From NCBI GenBank assembly GCA_015852425.1, contig JAAAIG010000155.1, forward strand, positions 1 through 45,176: DNA of 45,176 nt, in the 5' to 3' direction. Source of the DNA: Gryganskiella cystojenkinii. Its lineage: Eukaryota; Mortierellomycota; Mortierellomycetes; Mortierellales; Mortierellaceae. A program made the position numbers and the translations under genes. Shown here piece after piece: positions 1 to 8,944 of this stretch (position 1 is its first letter; every line of letters starts with the position of its first letter). Below the pieces are notes generated by a model, which ran no database searches, was not told where the DNA came from, and was given only the letters and a program-made list of their open reading frames with translations.

Positions 1-212
1 TTGTCGAGTATTATACTTGGAACGGTCAGCCTTCGCACACCTGCAAGTCGCTGCCTCTCACCGAGGCGACGTTCTACGCGCCTACGTCCAAGACGGCGGG
101 TGCAAAGGGAGGCAAGATCACCACAGTGTATGAATATGGTGACTGTGTTGGGAAAGCTGGGTACTCTGTCAAGAAATTGGGCGGGGCTTACGATATTAAG
201 GTCGGCTTTTAG
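1..212 (+). CDS. 3' end of a secreted-protein paralog (partial)
   Basis: This is the C-terminal 69 codons of a gene cut by the left edge; the frame starts at base 3 and stops with TAG at 210-212. The encoded peptide is identical to the last 69 residues of the intact gene at 30091-30819, including both cysteines and the final DIKVGF. At the DNA level I count eight differences in 212 bases, all in third positions and all synonymous, with no indel. That argues for a live gene under selection, or for gene conversion, rather than a decayed copy. The sequence just after the stop also matches the other copy for about 180 bases. By analogy the full protein would carry a signal peptide and be secreted; its function is unknown. 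Confidence 0.8.
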   Translation, partial: VEYYTWNGQPSHTCKSLPLTEATFYAPTSKTAGAKGGKITTVYEYGDCVGKAGYSVKKLGGAYDIKVGF

Positions 213-392
213 TACACTTTTCTACTTTTTTTTATAAAAATTGATGGTACGATCACGACGATATGTACAGTACATGTTTCTTTTACGAATGTGGAGTAGC
301 TGGAATGTTTTCGACCACACTCCTGTCCCTTGTCCCCGTATAACTGACAAATGGCTGTTTGTTCGAAACTTCGGGTTGAGCCCACAACAATG
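213..392 (+). repeat. 3' flank shared with the paralog at 30820-30989
   Basis: Non-coding sequence after the stop aligns with 30820-30989 with small indels. Shared blocks include the T-rich run and AAAAATTGAT, ATCACGACGATATG, GTTTTCGACCACA, GACAAATGGCTGTTTGTTCG and TTGAGCCCACAACAATG. Similarity fades after about 392. The duplicated unit therefore extends beyond the coding region. Confidence 0.75.
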
Positions 393-1137
393 GCTTTGTT
401 GTTGTATTCGTTGCTGCTCTTGGTATCCAACTAGAGCACGAGAAAAAGTTCTTGTCAAAATGGTGGTTTGCGCAGCAGCCGGTAATGATCCCGTATAGGA
501 TTTGACAGAAAAATACCATGAGTGTCATGGAAAAGAGAGGAGGAAAAAAGCTTAACACAATATTCATTACGGGATCAATGAGCGTTAGTCACACACACAG
601 TCATTGTGACAACGGTTGTTCGCGCTCGTGTTCCACGCGATGTTACATAGAGTCCGATCTTCACTCCTTTAGCGTTTCGGACCCTTTCCTATGAACCACT
701 TCTACGGCAATAATGCCTCGATCAACATCGGCAGCACTCTGACCCTTTCCTCTCAATAACCACGAGATATACCATAAGGCGACCCGCTCTCACCACTACT
801 CTTCAGTCCTGCTCCTGCTCTTGACTGATGATTGTCACTCTTGATGTTCCATGCACAACCCTTGTGCAAATATCCGTCTTCTCGCCACTGTCGACGACCT
901 GCCTCAGCTAATCAACTCAGTCAAGGCATGGGCAGTCCTACAGGAACGCTTGCATCTGTATATTGATTCCTCCAACGCCGGTCTCACCCATCTTTGTGAA
1001 ATACTTGAGCTACCCAATTCCCGTCAGTCAAGGACATAATAACCTCTTTTTTGGACTCTCACCTGGAAAAACAAAAAGATGCGAAAGGTAAGATTGGTTT
1101 TATATGATACAAAGATTCGATGTTACATTTTTTTTTT
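393..1137. other. intergenic, no supported gene
   Basis: Nothing convincing is visible. A 62-codon open frame at 851-1039 has a fairly protein-like composition but no recognisable domain, neighbour relationship or splice signals. The last part probably holds the 3' UTR of the zinc-finger gene read on the minus strand. Confidence 0.5.
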
Positions 1138-3102
1138 CTACCTAAGAATTTGATCCGCCTGCTGAGAATCTCCTCCTGCTCCAACCTCATCGAGATCAAT
1201 ATCTCCCGGAGGGTGCGTCTTTTTATGCCTCAGCACTTGATCCGGCCGCGAGAATTTCTTTTCGCAACCCTCAAAACTACACGAGAACGGTCGAGCACCT
1301 GTATGAACCCTCAAATGCTTTGTCAGATTCGAACTCTCCGCGAACCATTTCTCACACCCTTCGTACCGACACTTGAACGGCTTTTCACCCGAATGCACTC
1401 GGCGATGGATCGTTAACGCTCCTGAAATCGAAAACTGACGACCACAGCCCGGCTCGGAACACTTGAACGGTTTCTCACCCGTATGGGTCCGCATATGTTG
1501 TGCCATGATATTCTGTTCCGAGAATCGCTTTTGACAGACGACACACTGGAATGGCTTGTCGCCAGTATGGGTTTGGATATGACGCATGGCCTTTTGACGT
1601 TGTTGAAACCCCCGGCCGAGACGATCACAAGATTCCCAGAGGCAGATGTATTCGGATTTACCCATCCCGATATGGACCTCGGATAGATGAGCTGTCAGAT
1701 CTTCGAAGGTTGAATAAATAGGGGCTTTACAGTCTTGCCAAAGGCATGGGTGCTCGAACCGGGATTCTTGTTCTTCTTGAGAGATGGACGGCTGATATTG
1801 GAGTTGTTGAAGCGGTTGCGGTTGAAATTGTTGTTGTTGTTGTTGTTGTTGTTGTGGCCGTGAAGGCGAGGATGGTGAAGGCGAAGGCGAAGGCGAGGCA
1901 GTGGACCCGATTATGAGCGTCGTCTCCGAAGACTCTTCCAATTTGATGAACGAGCTCGACTGAGGCGAAGCGGAGGACGTCAAGACCCATGATGTAGATG
2001 GCTGTCGACTTGGTGTCAGCGGCGGTGGTGGAGGTGATGAATAATGATCCGACTGATACGAAGGCATTGGCAAGACTTGTTGAGTAGACGAGGCTGGTGG
2101 GGACGAGTACGATGCATATTCGACATCGTCAAGATCCATGGACGACTCTGACATCGATTGCCAAGAATGAGCACTCCATAACCCAGGTCTTTGTTGTTGC
2201 AGTAGTGGTTGGTGAGGCTGAGGTTGCGATTGAGACCGGGGCTGAGAAAGCTGAGAATGCGAACGAGAATGATACTGAGGCTGAAACTGAGACTGGAGTA
2301 AAGGTACCTGAGCTTGAACTTGAGCCTGAACATGCTGTGGAATACCATTATCGTAATCAGGCTGCCAGATCGGGATGTGAGCCATGGTCACAGGTTGCAA
2401 GAAGGAGACTGCTGCTGCCGGCGCCATGGTCGACGATACAGTTGAGGAGACTGGAGGTGGCAGGGCGAGCCCATGAGTGGATTGCAAATGGTAGAAGAGC
2501 GCCTGACCACCAAGGCACTGTACCCAACAACCATTCCACAGGCATTGGACAGGAATAGCTCCTTGAAAGACCACATGCGTGTTTGAGATGTGATGCAGAA
2601 TCTCCGATGACGACTGGAAAAACTCGGACCGGAGACATCCCTCCCAAAGACATTGTTGGCCATTTTGAGGGACAGGTGAACAAGAGGAAGAGGGAGGGAC
2701 ATCGATCCGCTGGCGTTCGAAGGCAGTTTCTTGAGACATGGGGAACGACGACGATGAGGGAGAAGAGGAGCCTCGAAAGTAGGCGGTGGAACCGGGGTTG
2801 GAGGCGATCATGCGTTCATCCATCAGATCTGAGAGCAGCGGCCGCCAACTGGAATTCGGTTGTTGAGGTGACCAGGAAGAGGAGGAGGTGGAGGAAAAAG
2901 AGGATGCACTAGAGCGTTGGTGGGGAGGTGTCATAGGAAAAGAAGAGCTTTGGGACACTGGTGGAGGCGGAGGTGATAGTGCCGGTGGAGAAGAGTACGA
3001 GGACAGAGGCAAAAAAGATCGAGGGAACGAGGACGAGACCGAGGATGTAGTTATATTCGAAAAGCTCTTGGACGGACCATCGTTGTACCCGGTCGAGGCC
3101 AT
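1138..3102 (-). CDS. C2H2 zinc-finger transcription factor, Zap1/ZafA-like
   Basis: A single-exon gene for 654 aa, probably a nuclear DNA-binding regulator. I count eight C2H2 fingers: an N-terminal pair with CLW-x2-C spacing (C151/C156 and C187/C192) and a C-terminal block of six (first cysteines at about 453, 487, 520, 548, 578 and 608). The block contains the linkers HTGDKPF, HTGEKPF and HSGEKPF. The separated N-terminal pair, the CLWQDC finger and the following GKSEYICLW-x2-C finger are laid out as in yeast Zap1, the zinc-responsive activator, where the N-terminal pair helps sense zinc. The remainder is Ser/Pro-rich with a nine-Gln run near 417-425. The ATG at 3102 is followed by an uninterrupted frame. 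A GLI/ZIC-type factor is the alternative. Zinc sensing here is inferred from architecture only. Fungal Zap1 has seven fingers, so one extra is unusual. Confidence 0.8.
   Translation of the reverse strand: MASTGYNDGPSKSFSNITTSSVSSSFPRSFLPLSSYSSPPALSPPPPPVSQSSSFPMTPPHQRSSASSFSSTSSSSWSPQQPNSSWRPLLSDLMDERMIASNPGSTAYFRGSSSPSSSSFPMSQETAFERQRIDVPPSSSCSPVPQNGQQCLWEGCLRSEFFQSSSEILHHISNTHVVFQGAIPVQCLWNGCWVQCLGGQALFYHLQSTHGLALPPPVSSTVSSTMAPAAAVSFLQPVTMAHIPIWQPDYDNGIPQHVQAQVQAQVPLLQSQFQPQYHSRSHSQLSQPRSQSQPQPHQPLLQQQRPGLWSAHSWQSMSESSMDLDDVEYASYSSPPASSTQQVLPMPSYQSDHYSSPPPPPLTPSRQPSTSWVLTSSASPQSSSFIKLEESSETTLIIGSTASPSPSPSPSSPSRPQQQQQQQQQFQPQPLQQLQYQPSISQEEQESRFEHPCLWQDCKAPIYSTFEDLTAHLSEVHIGMGKSEYICLWESCDRLGRGFQQRQKAMRHIQTHTGDKPFQCVVCQKRFSEQNIMAQHMRTHTGEKPFKCSEPGCGRQFSISGALTIHRRVHSGEKPFKCRYEGCEKWFAESSNLTKHLRVHTGARPFSCSFEGCEKKFSRPDQVLRHKKTHPPGDIDLDEVGAGGDSQQADQILR
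1828..1855 (+). repeat. TTG trinucleotide repeat (poly-Gln in the minus-strand gene)
   Basis: Nine TTG units lie inside the zinc-finger gene and read as a glutamine run on the minus strand. This is a likely site of length variation between strains. Confidence 0.85.
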
Positions 3103-4033
3103 TGAGCTTTTTTGAGGCGTAATGCAATTTAGAAAAGATTCGCAGAAGGTAAAGATGGCAGGGATAGAAGGCGAGTAGGAATGAGAGAGGGAGAAGAGAG
3201 GAGGAGAGCCAAGAAAAGTAAAAAAAAAAAAAGTTGAGCGCGTTAGTGTACGTTAACGTTTAATTTTTTTTGCAAACAAAGCTGAGAAAAAAAAATCACA
3301 TCACCCACAGACACACAAGGACCCTGTCTCCTCAAAAAGAACAAATAAAAAGAAAAAACCAGCTCGTTTCCGGGGGATGATCGTTGTTCCTGAATGCAGG
3401 GCTGTTGTCCAGGAAGGACCCTGACATGATCATGACCTCTTTTTACTCCTTCATGACTCTTAGGGTCGTTACACAACGGGAAAATGACAGCTGTCAGATG
3501 GAAAGAAAAGAACAAAAAGAACAAGAGAGTGAAAAAATAGAAAAATAACGAGTAACAACCGACAACAGCCCACGCCCAGGGGGTGAACGGTCTCATTTTC
3601 ATACAGATCAGGGTGTTTTTCCACTTGCTGCTCATGCTAAAAGTAAACCCGAACCTCTCACTCTCCACTTTCATCTATTTTTTCTGTCATCTCCGGAAGG
3701 GGGTTGGGGTCTATTTGGGTCTTTTGTGGAAGGGTTCTTTGGATTTTTTTGAGGGGAGGCTTACGAGTCTTCAGTGGCTGGTGAAAGAAGCTGTCTGGTT
3801 GGTTCGGAGATTATTAATTCAAATTGTGTTTGTTGTGTGCTCAAACCTTTTTTCTTATTCTGTATGCGATCCACGGTCTTTGTCCCCTCTTTTTTGTCTT
3901 TTTGAGTTCATTCAGCGAAACCCCTGATCGAACGTTATTCTGACCATCATTCATTCCCCATCCAGTTCCCCTCGTTTCTTTTCCTTCTCCTCTGTCTCTC
4001 TTTTCATTTGCTTGTTTGGATCGGGTTAGAAAC
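3103..4033. other. intergenic: upstream region of the zinc-finger gene
   Basis: Low-complexity A-rich and CT-rich sequence. On the minus strand it would hold the promoter and 5' UTR of the zinc-finger gene and the 3' UTR, or a further exon, of the cysteine-pair gene. I looked for a palindromic zinc-responsive element (ACCTTNAAGGT) here and saw none. Confidence 0.45.
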
Positions 4034-4186
4034 TTACCCTTCAGTGGAGGACGTCCAGCATTCGGATGGCGCCATCGGGACATCTGACTCTTGTACTTTT
4101 GCGATTAAGCACGTTTTCTCCTGAAACGGTGAGGACGTCGAGGTACATGTCCCGGGTAAAGAACTGCAAGAGCCATACGCGCTTGC

Positions 4187-4218
<32 letters not shown>

Positions 4219-5398
4219 TTGTTGTCGATGGCGATCTCGAGGGAATACAGCGCGAGTACGAAGGCGACGATAAGGATAACGACAGTGGGAGGTGCTTTGA
4301 GCTTGAGGTGGCTTGTTGAGTTTTGGGGGTTGAGGTAAATTCAGGTCCGCTCATAATACCATTACTTCTTCCACATGAGCCTAGACTTGAACTTGAGCCT
4401 GAACAAGATGATGTACTTGTTTGTGATACTTTGTCTGAGGAAGAAATTGGAAATGATTCTTGTACTGGTTTGTCTCGTACACTTGTCGATCCTGGCCCTT
4501 GCTCAATTAGAGTCGTCGTGGTCGACGGAAACTCTGTGGATGGCGACAAAGACAGCGTAGTGGTACCGTTGTCTGGGATAGTGTCTCCTTGGTAGGGTCC
4601 GGGACAGACTGAACCGCGGCTTAATAACGCCTTGTGCCGAGTGCAACAAAAAGTCGTTGCTTCCTCGATCCCATCCATCGAGTAAGAGGATAATGAAGAG
4701 CATGCTGATAACGATGTCGATGACAAAGACAATGAAGAAGAGGGAAGGCAGCATCGATCTGTCGTAGGGGTGACAACTGCCGCGGTTGGAGAGTTCAATT
4801 GATTGATGATGCTGTCATAGTAGGTGACTGTCCCTGATGGAAGTATATCTTGACAACATGTCGAGTTGATACCGTCTTTGAGGACCGACTCGATGATACA
4901 GCATTCGATTTCTTGTGCTGAAATGTTTGGCTGAGGGTAAGGACGGGGAGGAGCAGCTGCAGGAGAAGGAGAAGACGAAGGCGACAGTGTCTCGGCTATG
5001 GTGCAGCACCGAGGGACAATTGCGGAAGCTGTCATGGGAGAGAGTGAGGGCGATGTGGATGTGGAGGGGACGCAAGTTGAGGTGCATGATAGTCCTCGGA
5101 TCGAGGGCTGACAAGGTGAGCACGATTGCTGAGTCGAGCAGGGATTCCCGTAGGGCTGAGGCGTTGTTGGCTTGCAACAGCTTGCTTCAGGTGTTGTTTG
5201 TGGAGACTCGGGACAGCAAGATGTACCGGAGGTTGATGAAACAGCAGGGTTCAGACAGCATCGAGACTGAATGAGTGGTGGTAGAGATTGGTGTTGAAGC
5301 TGTTGCTGTTTCTGCTGTGATGACGAATAATGTTGTCCTGCTGTTTGTGATGGTCGTCGAGGAGCGCAGCAGGAGGATGGTCGCTCGGTTGAGGTCAT
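4034..5398 (-). CDS. cysteine-pair-rich Ser/Thr protein of unknown function
   Basis: I do not recognise a named family. The frame encodes 454 aa from the ATG at 5398. It has nine Cys-Cys dipeptides at about residues 10, 47, 61, 74, 131, 166, 181, 216 and 251, plus single cysteines in C-x2-C and C-x3-C spacing near 87-109. The linkers are Ser/Thr/Pro-rich and there is a Thr run from a CAA/ACA repeat. Residues 155-205 are the only part that looks folded. Spaced CC pairs suggest metal or redox binding. An upstream exon is possible: an intron (donor GTGAGT at 5464, acceptor TTTTTCAG at 5400) would join an ATG at 5517 in frame. The stop codon overlaps a perfect GTAAGT donor at 4037-4032, so a further 3' exon cannot be excluded. 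No signal peptide or DNA-binding domain is visible. It lies upstream of, and in the same orientation as, the Zap1-like gene. Confidence 0.6.
4187..4216 (+). repeat. TTG-type trinucleotide repeat (poly-Thr frame on the minus strand)
   Basis: About ten triplets lie within the cysteine-pair gene and are translated there as a threonine run. Confidence 0.8.
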
Positions 5399-5517
5399 GC
5401 TGAAAAAGGTTAAATGAGAGGTAGGTTTGTAAGGTGGAGAGAAAGAACGAGAGTGAGTACTCACTGAGTCCAGGGGTGGGAGTACAGTAATGACAAAGGC
5501 TGGACGGAGGACCGCAT

Positions 5518-5850
5518 GAATGACCGACAGAGTAGAAAAAAAGGTGTCTGTGCTTTTAAAATGAAATGCTGTTTGGATGTTTGGAGGATTGAATGGCCAG
5601 TAGAAGATTAGATGGAGGTACAGAATTGAATGGATGGAAAGACGACGGAGACGAGGAACAACAAAGAAAACGTGGGATTCATTTTCAAGGGGCTCTCTCT
5701 CTCCCACTGTGAGTGTTCCTGTCATCATTCTCTGTCCTCGGAATCCCCTTTCCAATTTCGTCCATATGTTCTTTCTGGTGCGACCTGTTCCTGTCGTCTT
5801 AGTCGTTTATATTTTTATTCTTTCGGGTTTTCTTTAAATAGGTATTCTCT
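5518..5850. other. short intergenic region with CT-rich tracts
   Basis: Contains the probable promoter and 5' leader of the cysteine-pair gene and the 3' UTR of the tryptophanyl-tRNA synthetase gene, both on the minus strand. An open frame continues through it on the minus strand but looks like leader sequence rather than protein. Confidence 0.4.
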
Positions 5851-7617
5851 TTAGCGCAAACCAACCAGCCTTTGAATCTGCTCCAGGTTTGGTCTGGCAA
5901 TGTCAGAAGCTCTAGAGGCCCCTCTCTCAAGAACTGATTCAACATATCCATTCTCGTTTCTCAAACGTGTCATCTCCTCTTGGATGGGTCGCAGGGATGT
6001 GATCAAGACATCTGCGAGAGCTCCCTTGAAAACAGCATTTGAAGATTCTGCATGTTCCTGAATAACATCCTCAATCGACACCTTTTTCATTGCCGCATAG
6101 ATCTCGACCAAATTAGCAACGGCCGGTCGTTCCTGACGGTCATAGCTGATTCCACGGATTGAATCAGTGGTTGCGCGCTTGATCTTTGACATAATAACTT
6201 CAGGAGAGTCTACGAGGTTGATACGGGTGTGGTCTGAAGGATCCGACTTTGACATCTTGTTGGTATGGTCCCTTAGCGACATCACACGTTTCGTTTCGGC
6301 TATTTTTTTACGTTTGTTTGTTGTGAGTGGAGTAAAAGATGGTTAAGAAATGATACACGCAAGGAAAACAAACAAACAAACAAGCAACACAGGATAACAT
6401 AGTCATGTAAACAGCTGCTCAGAACAAACCCCCGCGACTAAGAGCTTACTAATAATGGGCTTTGGAGGAGGGAAGAACTGTTGTTTCACGTTGTTGTTAA
6501 AGGTAACGGCAATATCTCGAGCCAGCTCAAGATGTTGAACTTGATCCTCACCAACTGGAATTTTGGTAGCCCTGCGACCATGAAAAAAAAAAAAAATTTG
6601 TCCCGAGATGAGTGTCCGAGACGAATCGCCACATTGAACATTCTCGAATTGACAAAAGAAGATACTTACTTGTACAAAAGAACGTCTGCGGCCATGAGCA
6701 CTGGGTATGCAAAGAGTCCTAAATGGAGTCCAGTGGTCGAGTTGACGTCCTCCAGGGTCTGGATTCCTTTCGTAACGCCCATCTTGGACTAGAGTTTATT
6801 TTGCCATAAGGGGTAGGTAAAAGGTTAATAGTTGAGCAAACTGGGGAAAAAAAATATTTGACTTCAATCGTTGAAATGACTATTGACAGTTTTCTTGTAC
6901 TACCTTCCACTGGGTCATCCTTGCGAGCCAACCGAAGGGGGTCATGCAGTTCAAGATCCAGGCAAGCTCTGAATGTCCTGACACCTAAGGATATGCGCAA
7001 CAAAAGAGAAAAGCGGGATACATGAGCGCTCTGTTTTGATTTTGACCATGAGAAGAAGTACGAGATATACTCCTTGGACCGCATTTTTTTTTTTACCTTT
7101 GACTGCTCAAACAAAATACACTTTTCGGGATCGATTCCACAGGCGAGCAGGGTGATCGCCATTTCGCGTCTTTCCGTTCGCAGTTTGACGGGGTCCTGAG
7201 GCAAGGTGATCGCATGCAGGTCCACGATGCTGAACAAAAGAGTCTCCTGAGCTGCATGAGCCTCTTCCTGAAGAGTGACCCAGTTGGAGACGGCTCCGAG
7301 ATAGTTGCCCAGGTGAGGTTGTCCAGTGGGCTGGATACCGCTGAAAATAACGGGTTTCGTTTTCGATGAGGGCTTGTTCTCGGGTTTCAGTGTTCCTGAT
7401 GCTGTTGTCGACATCATGCGGGCACTTGTGAGACGGCACTGTAAGGAACCAGAAACATATACATGGAGTCAGAATGCGGAATAGTGGTAAATGGTCGATC
7501 CCATTGTTCATGTCCAGCAGTGACCTCCCGGTGAAACATTACTTTCTGGAATGCGAAGCCATGGAGCCCTGCGTTTATACGTCCAGCTGACTTGATTATC
7601 CGTGTTGTTGTTGCCAT
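5851..7617 (-). CDS. MSW1: mitochondrial tryptophanyl-tRNA synthetase
   Basis: Charges tRNA-Trp with tryptophan, presumably in the mitochondrial matrix. It is a class I synthetase of bacterial type. Six exons fit on the minus strand: 7617-7543, 7438-7097, 6984-6904, 6788-6670, 6571-6450 and 6299-5851. They total 1188 bases, or 395 aa, with every junction in phase. The ATP-site signature reads HLGN at about residues 67-70 and KMSKS at 261-265. Between them come the family blocks [32 protein letters not shown] and [15 protein letters not shown]. The first exon encodes an Arg/Lys-bearing, acid-free leader ([18 protein letters not shown]), a typical mitochondrial targeting peptide. This is why I prefer the start at 7617 over the in-frame ATG at 7417. 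The length matches fungal mitochondrial TrpRS. The gene diverges from MED9 across about 200 bp. Confidence 0.95.
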
Positions 7618-7819
7618 GTCGTTGTTATGGGTGACGCCGTCCTTGAGTTGTCCGAGAGTCAGAAAAGGTCGAGAGATCTCGTTGCGCGACTGCCTCCGAG
7701 GAGAGTCGGGAAATGTGACTGTTTTTGTCGCCTTTGAAATGCGAACAAAAGGAGGCTGATGGTCAATTGAAACTTTTCTCTTCAGCATCGGCACTCGACA
7801 TTATCAAGCAAGGAGGACC
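7618..7819. promoter_or_regulatory. shared divergent promoter, tryptophanyl-tRNA synthetase and MED9
   Basis: Only 202 bp separate the two divergent start codons, so both promoters must lie here or overlap the 5' leaders. No TATA box is evident. Confidence 0.6.
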
Positions 7820-8584
7820 ATGTCAACACCAACACTCCTCCGCACTACAGGAGACATACAGCAGGAACAGAATTTCCAGCCATCTGATTTTTCATTTCTC
7901 CCTCAACTCTTGCACATTCTTCAAAAAGTCGAGTCTGGTGAAGATGCTCAAGAGATTGCGACCCTGGCCTCGAACCTGAAGACGAGTTTCAAGAGGTGCC
8001 AGATGATCCTGGACCACCTCCCTGGAGCAGACCTTTCCCCGGATGAACAAAACCGTGTGCTTGAAGAGGAGATGAAGGTCTTGGAGAAGAAAAAGTAGGT
8101 CGTCAGGCAGACGATGATACCGCGAATTGCTCGTACACGCTCTTTCTTTTGCGAAGGCTGGATGGCTGACAGTTTTAAACATTTTTTTTTTTTAAATAGA
8201 TCACAACTTTCTACATACTTGTCGTGGCAAATCTTCAACCACCCTGTCGAGGAAGAAAACACACTTACCAGCATCATTGGCCAACATATACCCACCACTT
8301 TAACTACCGACATTATTATTAAATCCGAGGAGACAAAACCATCCTCTACGACCGAGTCAGGATCCACAGAGGAAAACACAGTAAACAACATGGAGGACAA
8401 CTCGTCCTATCTGGAAATGCCGTCTCTCGCAACAGACGGGTCCTCGTTTATGATGTCAAGTCAGGAGAGTACCGCTGTGCCTGGGGAACTCTCGTCAGGT
8501 CTCTCTATGGAACTCTCGAGTGTCAAAATGGACGACATCCCCGAGGGATCACCGTCAATGCATCAACAAGACAGCAGACAATAA
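7820..8584 (+). CDS. MED9: Mediator complex subunit 9 (MED9)
   Basis: A nuclear subunit of the Mediator middle module, which links regulators to RNA polymerase II. Exon 1 (7820-8094) carries the whole conserved region: FSFLPQLLHILQKVESGED, then a helix, then LPGADLSPDEQ and a charged helix ending EKKK, as in the Med9 family. A GTAGGT donor at 8095 and a TAG acceptor before 8200 join in phase to exon 2 (8200-8584), giving 219 aa. The exon-2 tail is Ser/Thr/Glu-rich and unconserved, with one IKSE site fitting the sumoylation consensus. If the intron were retained, an immediate TAG would end the protein at 92 aa with the core domain complete, so either form could function. The two-exon model is likely but not certain. 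Confidence 0.85.
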
Positions 8585-8944
8585 AAATACAATTTTTTGA
8601 TTCAGACCCACATTCTATTGGAATAGCAAAAGCTCGATTAAAACTATCCTTGTTTCATGCCTTGATCACATGACTAACGCGTCTTTATTTGGTGGCTTTT
8701 TTTTGTTTGTTCTCTCAAAGGACGCAAATTAATTTAGACCTGTCAAACACACGTCCCTCGGTCGCTGTCCCTGACAACTGAACTCAGTGGTGGCGCTTAC
8801 TCTTTTGGCCTTTTTTCTTCATCCCAGTCTCTTCCTTCTTCGCCATCCGTCACCTTTGTCCGACCTTCTCTCTCTCTCTGTACCCTTGACTCCGCCTTAC
8901 CCCTTCCAACCTTTTACGACATAGCAAAAAACACCTGAGACACA
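8585..8944. other. intergenic region upstream of MCM2
   Basis: Holds the MED9 3' end and the MCM2 promoter and leader, with a CT-rich tract at about 8820-8935 just before the MCM2 start, a pattern repeated before several genes in this window. Confidence 0.5.
8677..8682 (+). promoter_or_regulatory. ACGCGT box upstream of MCM2
   Basis: ACGCGT is the MluI cell-cycle box bound by MBF upstream of yeast replication genes. It lies 263 bases before the MCM2 ATG. The same hexamer occurs elsewhere in the window in unrelated places, so this is weak evidence. Confidence 0.3.

Noticed and set aside
851..1039. 62-codon open frame on the plus strand
   Set aside because: Composition is plausible, but there is no domain, homologous neighbour, promoter signal or splice site to support it.
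2097..2558. Glu/Ala-rich open frame of 153 codons on the plus strand
   Set aside because: Antisense to the Gln/Ser/Pro-rich part of the zinc-finger gene; its composition is explained by the opposite strand.
4034..5398. Copper-fist regulator
   Set aside because: The cysteine pairs prompted the idea, but no copper-fist DNA-binding motif is present in the frame or in the possible upstream exon.
8677..8682. Firm call of MBF control of MCM2
   Set aside because: ACGCGT also occurs at unrelated sites (for example near 23513, 26445, 31242 and 35918), so one box is not strong evidence.
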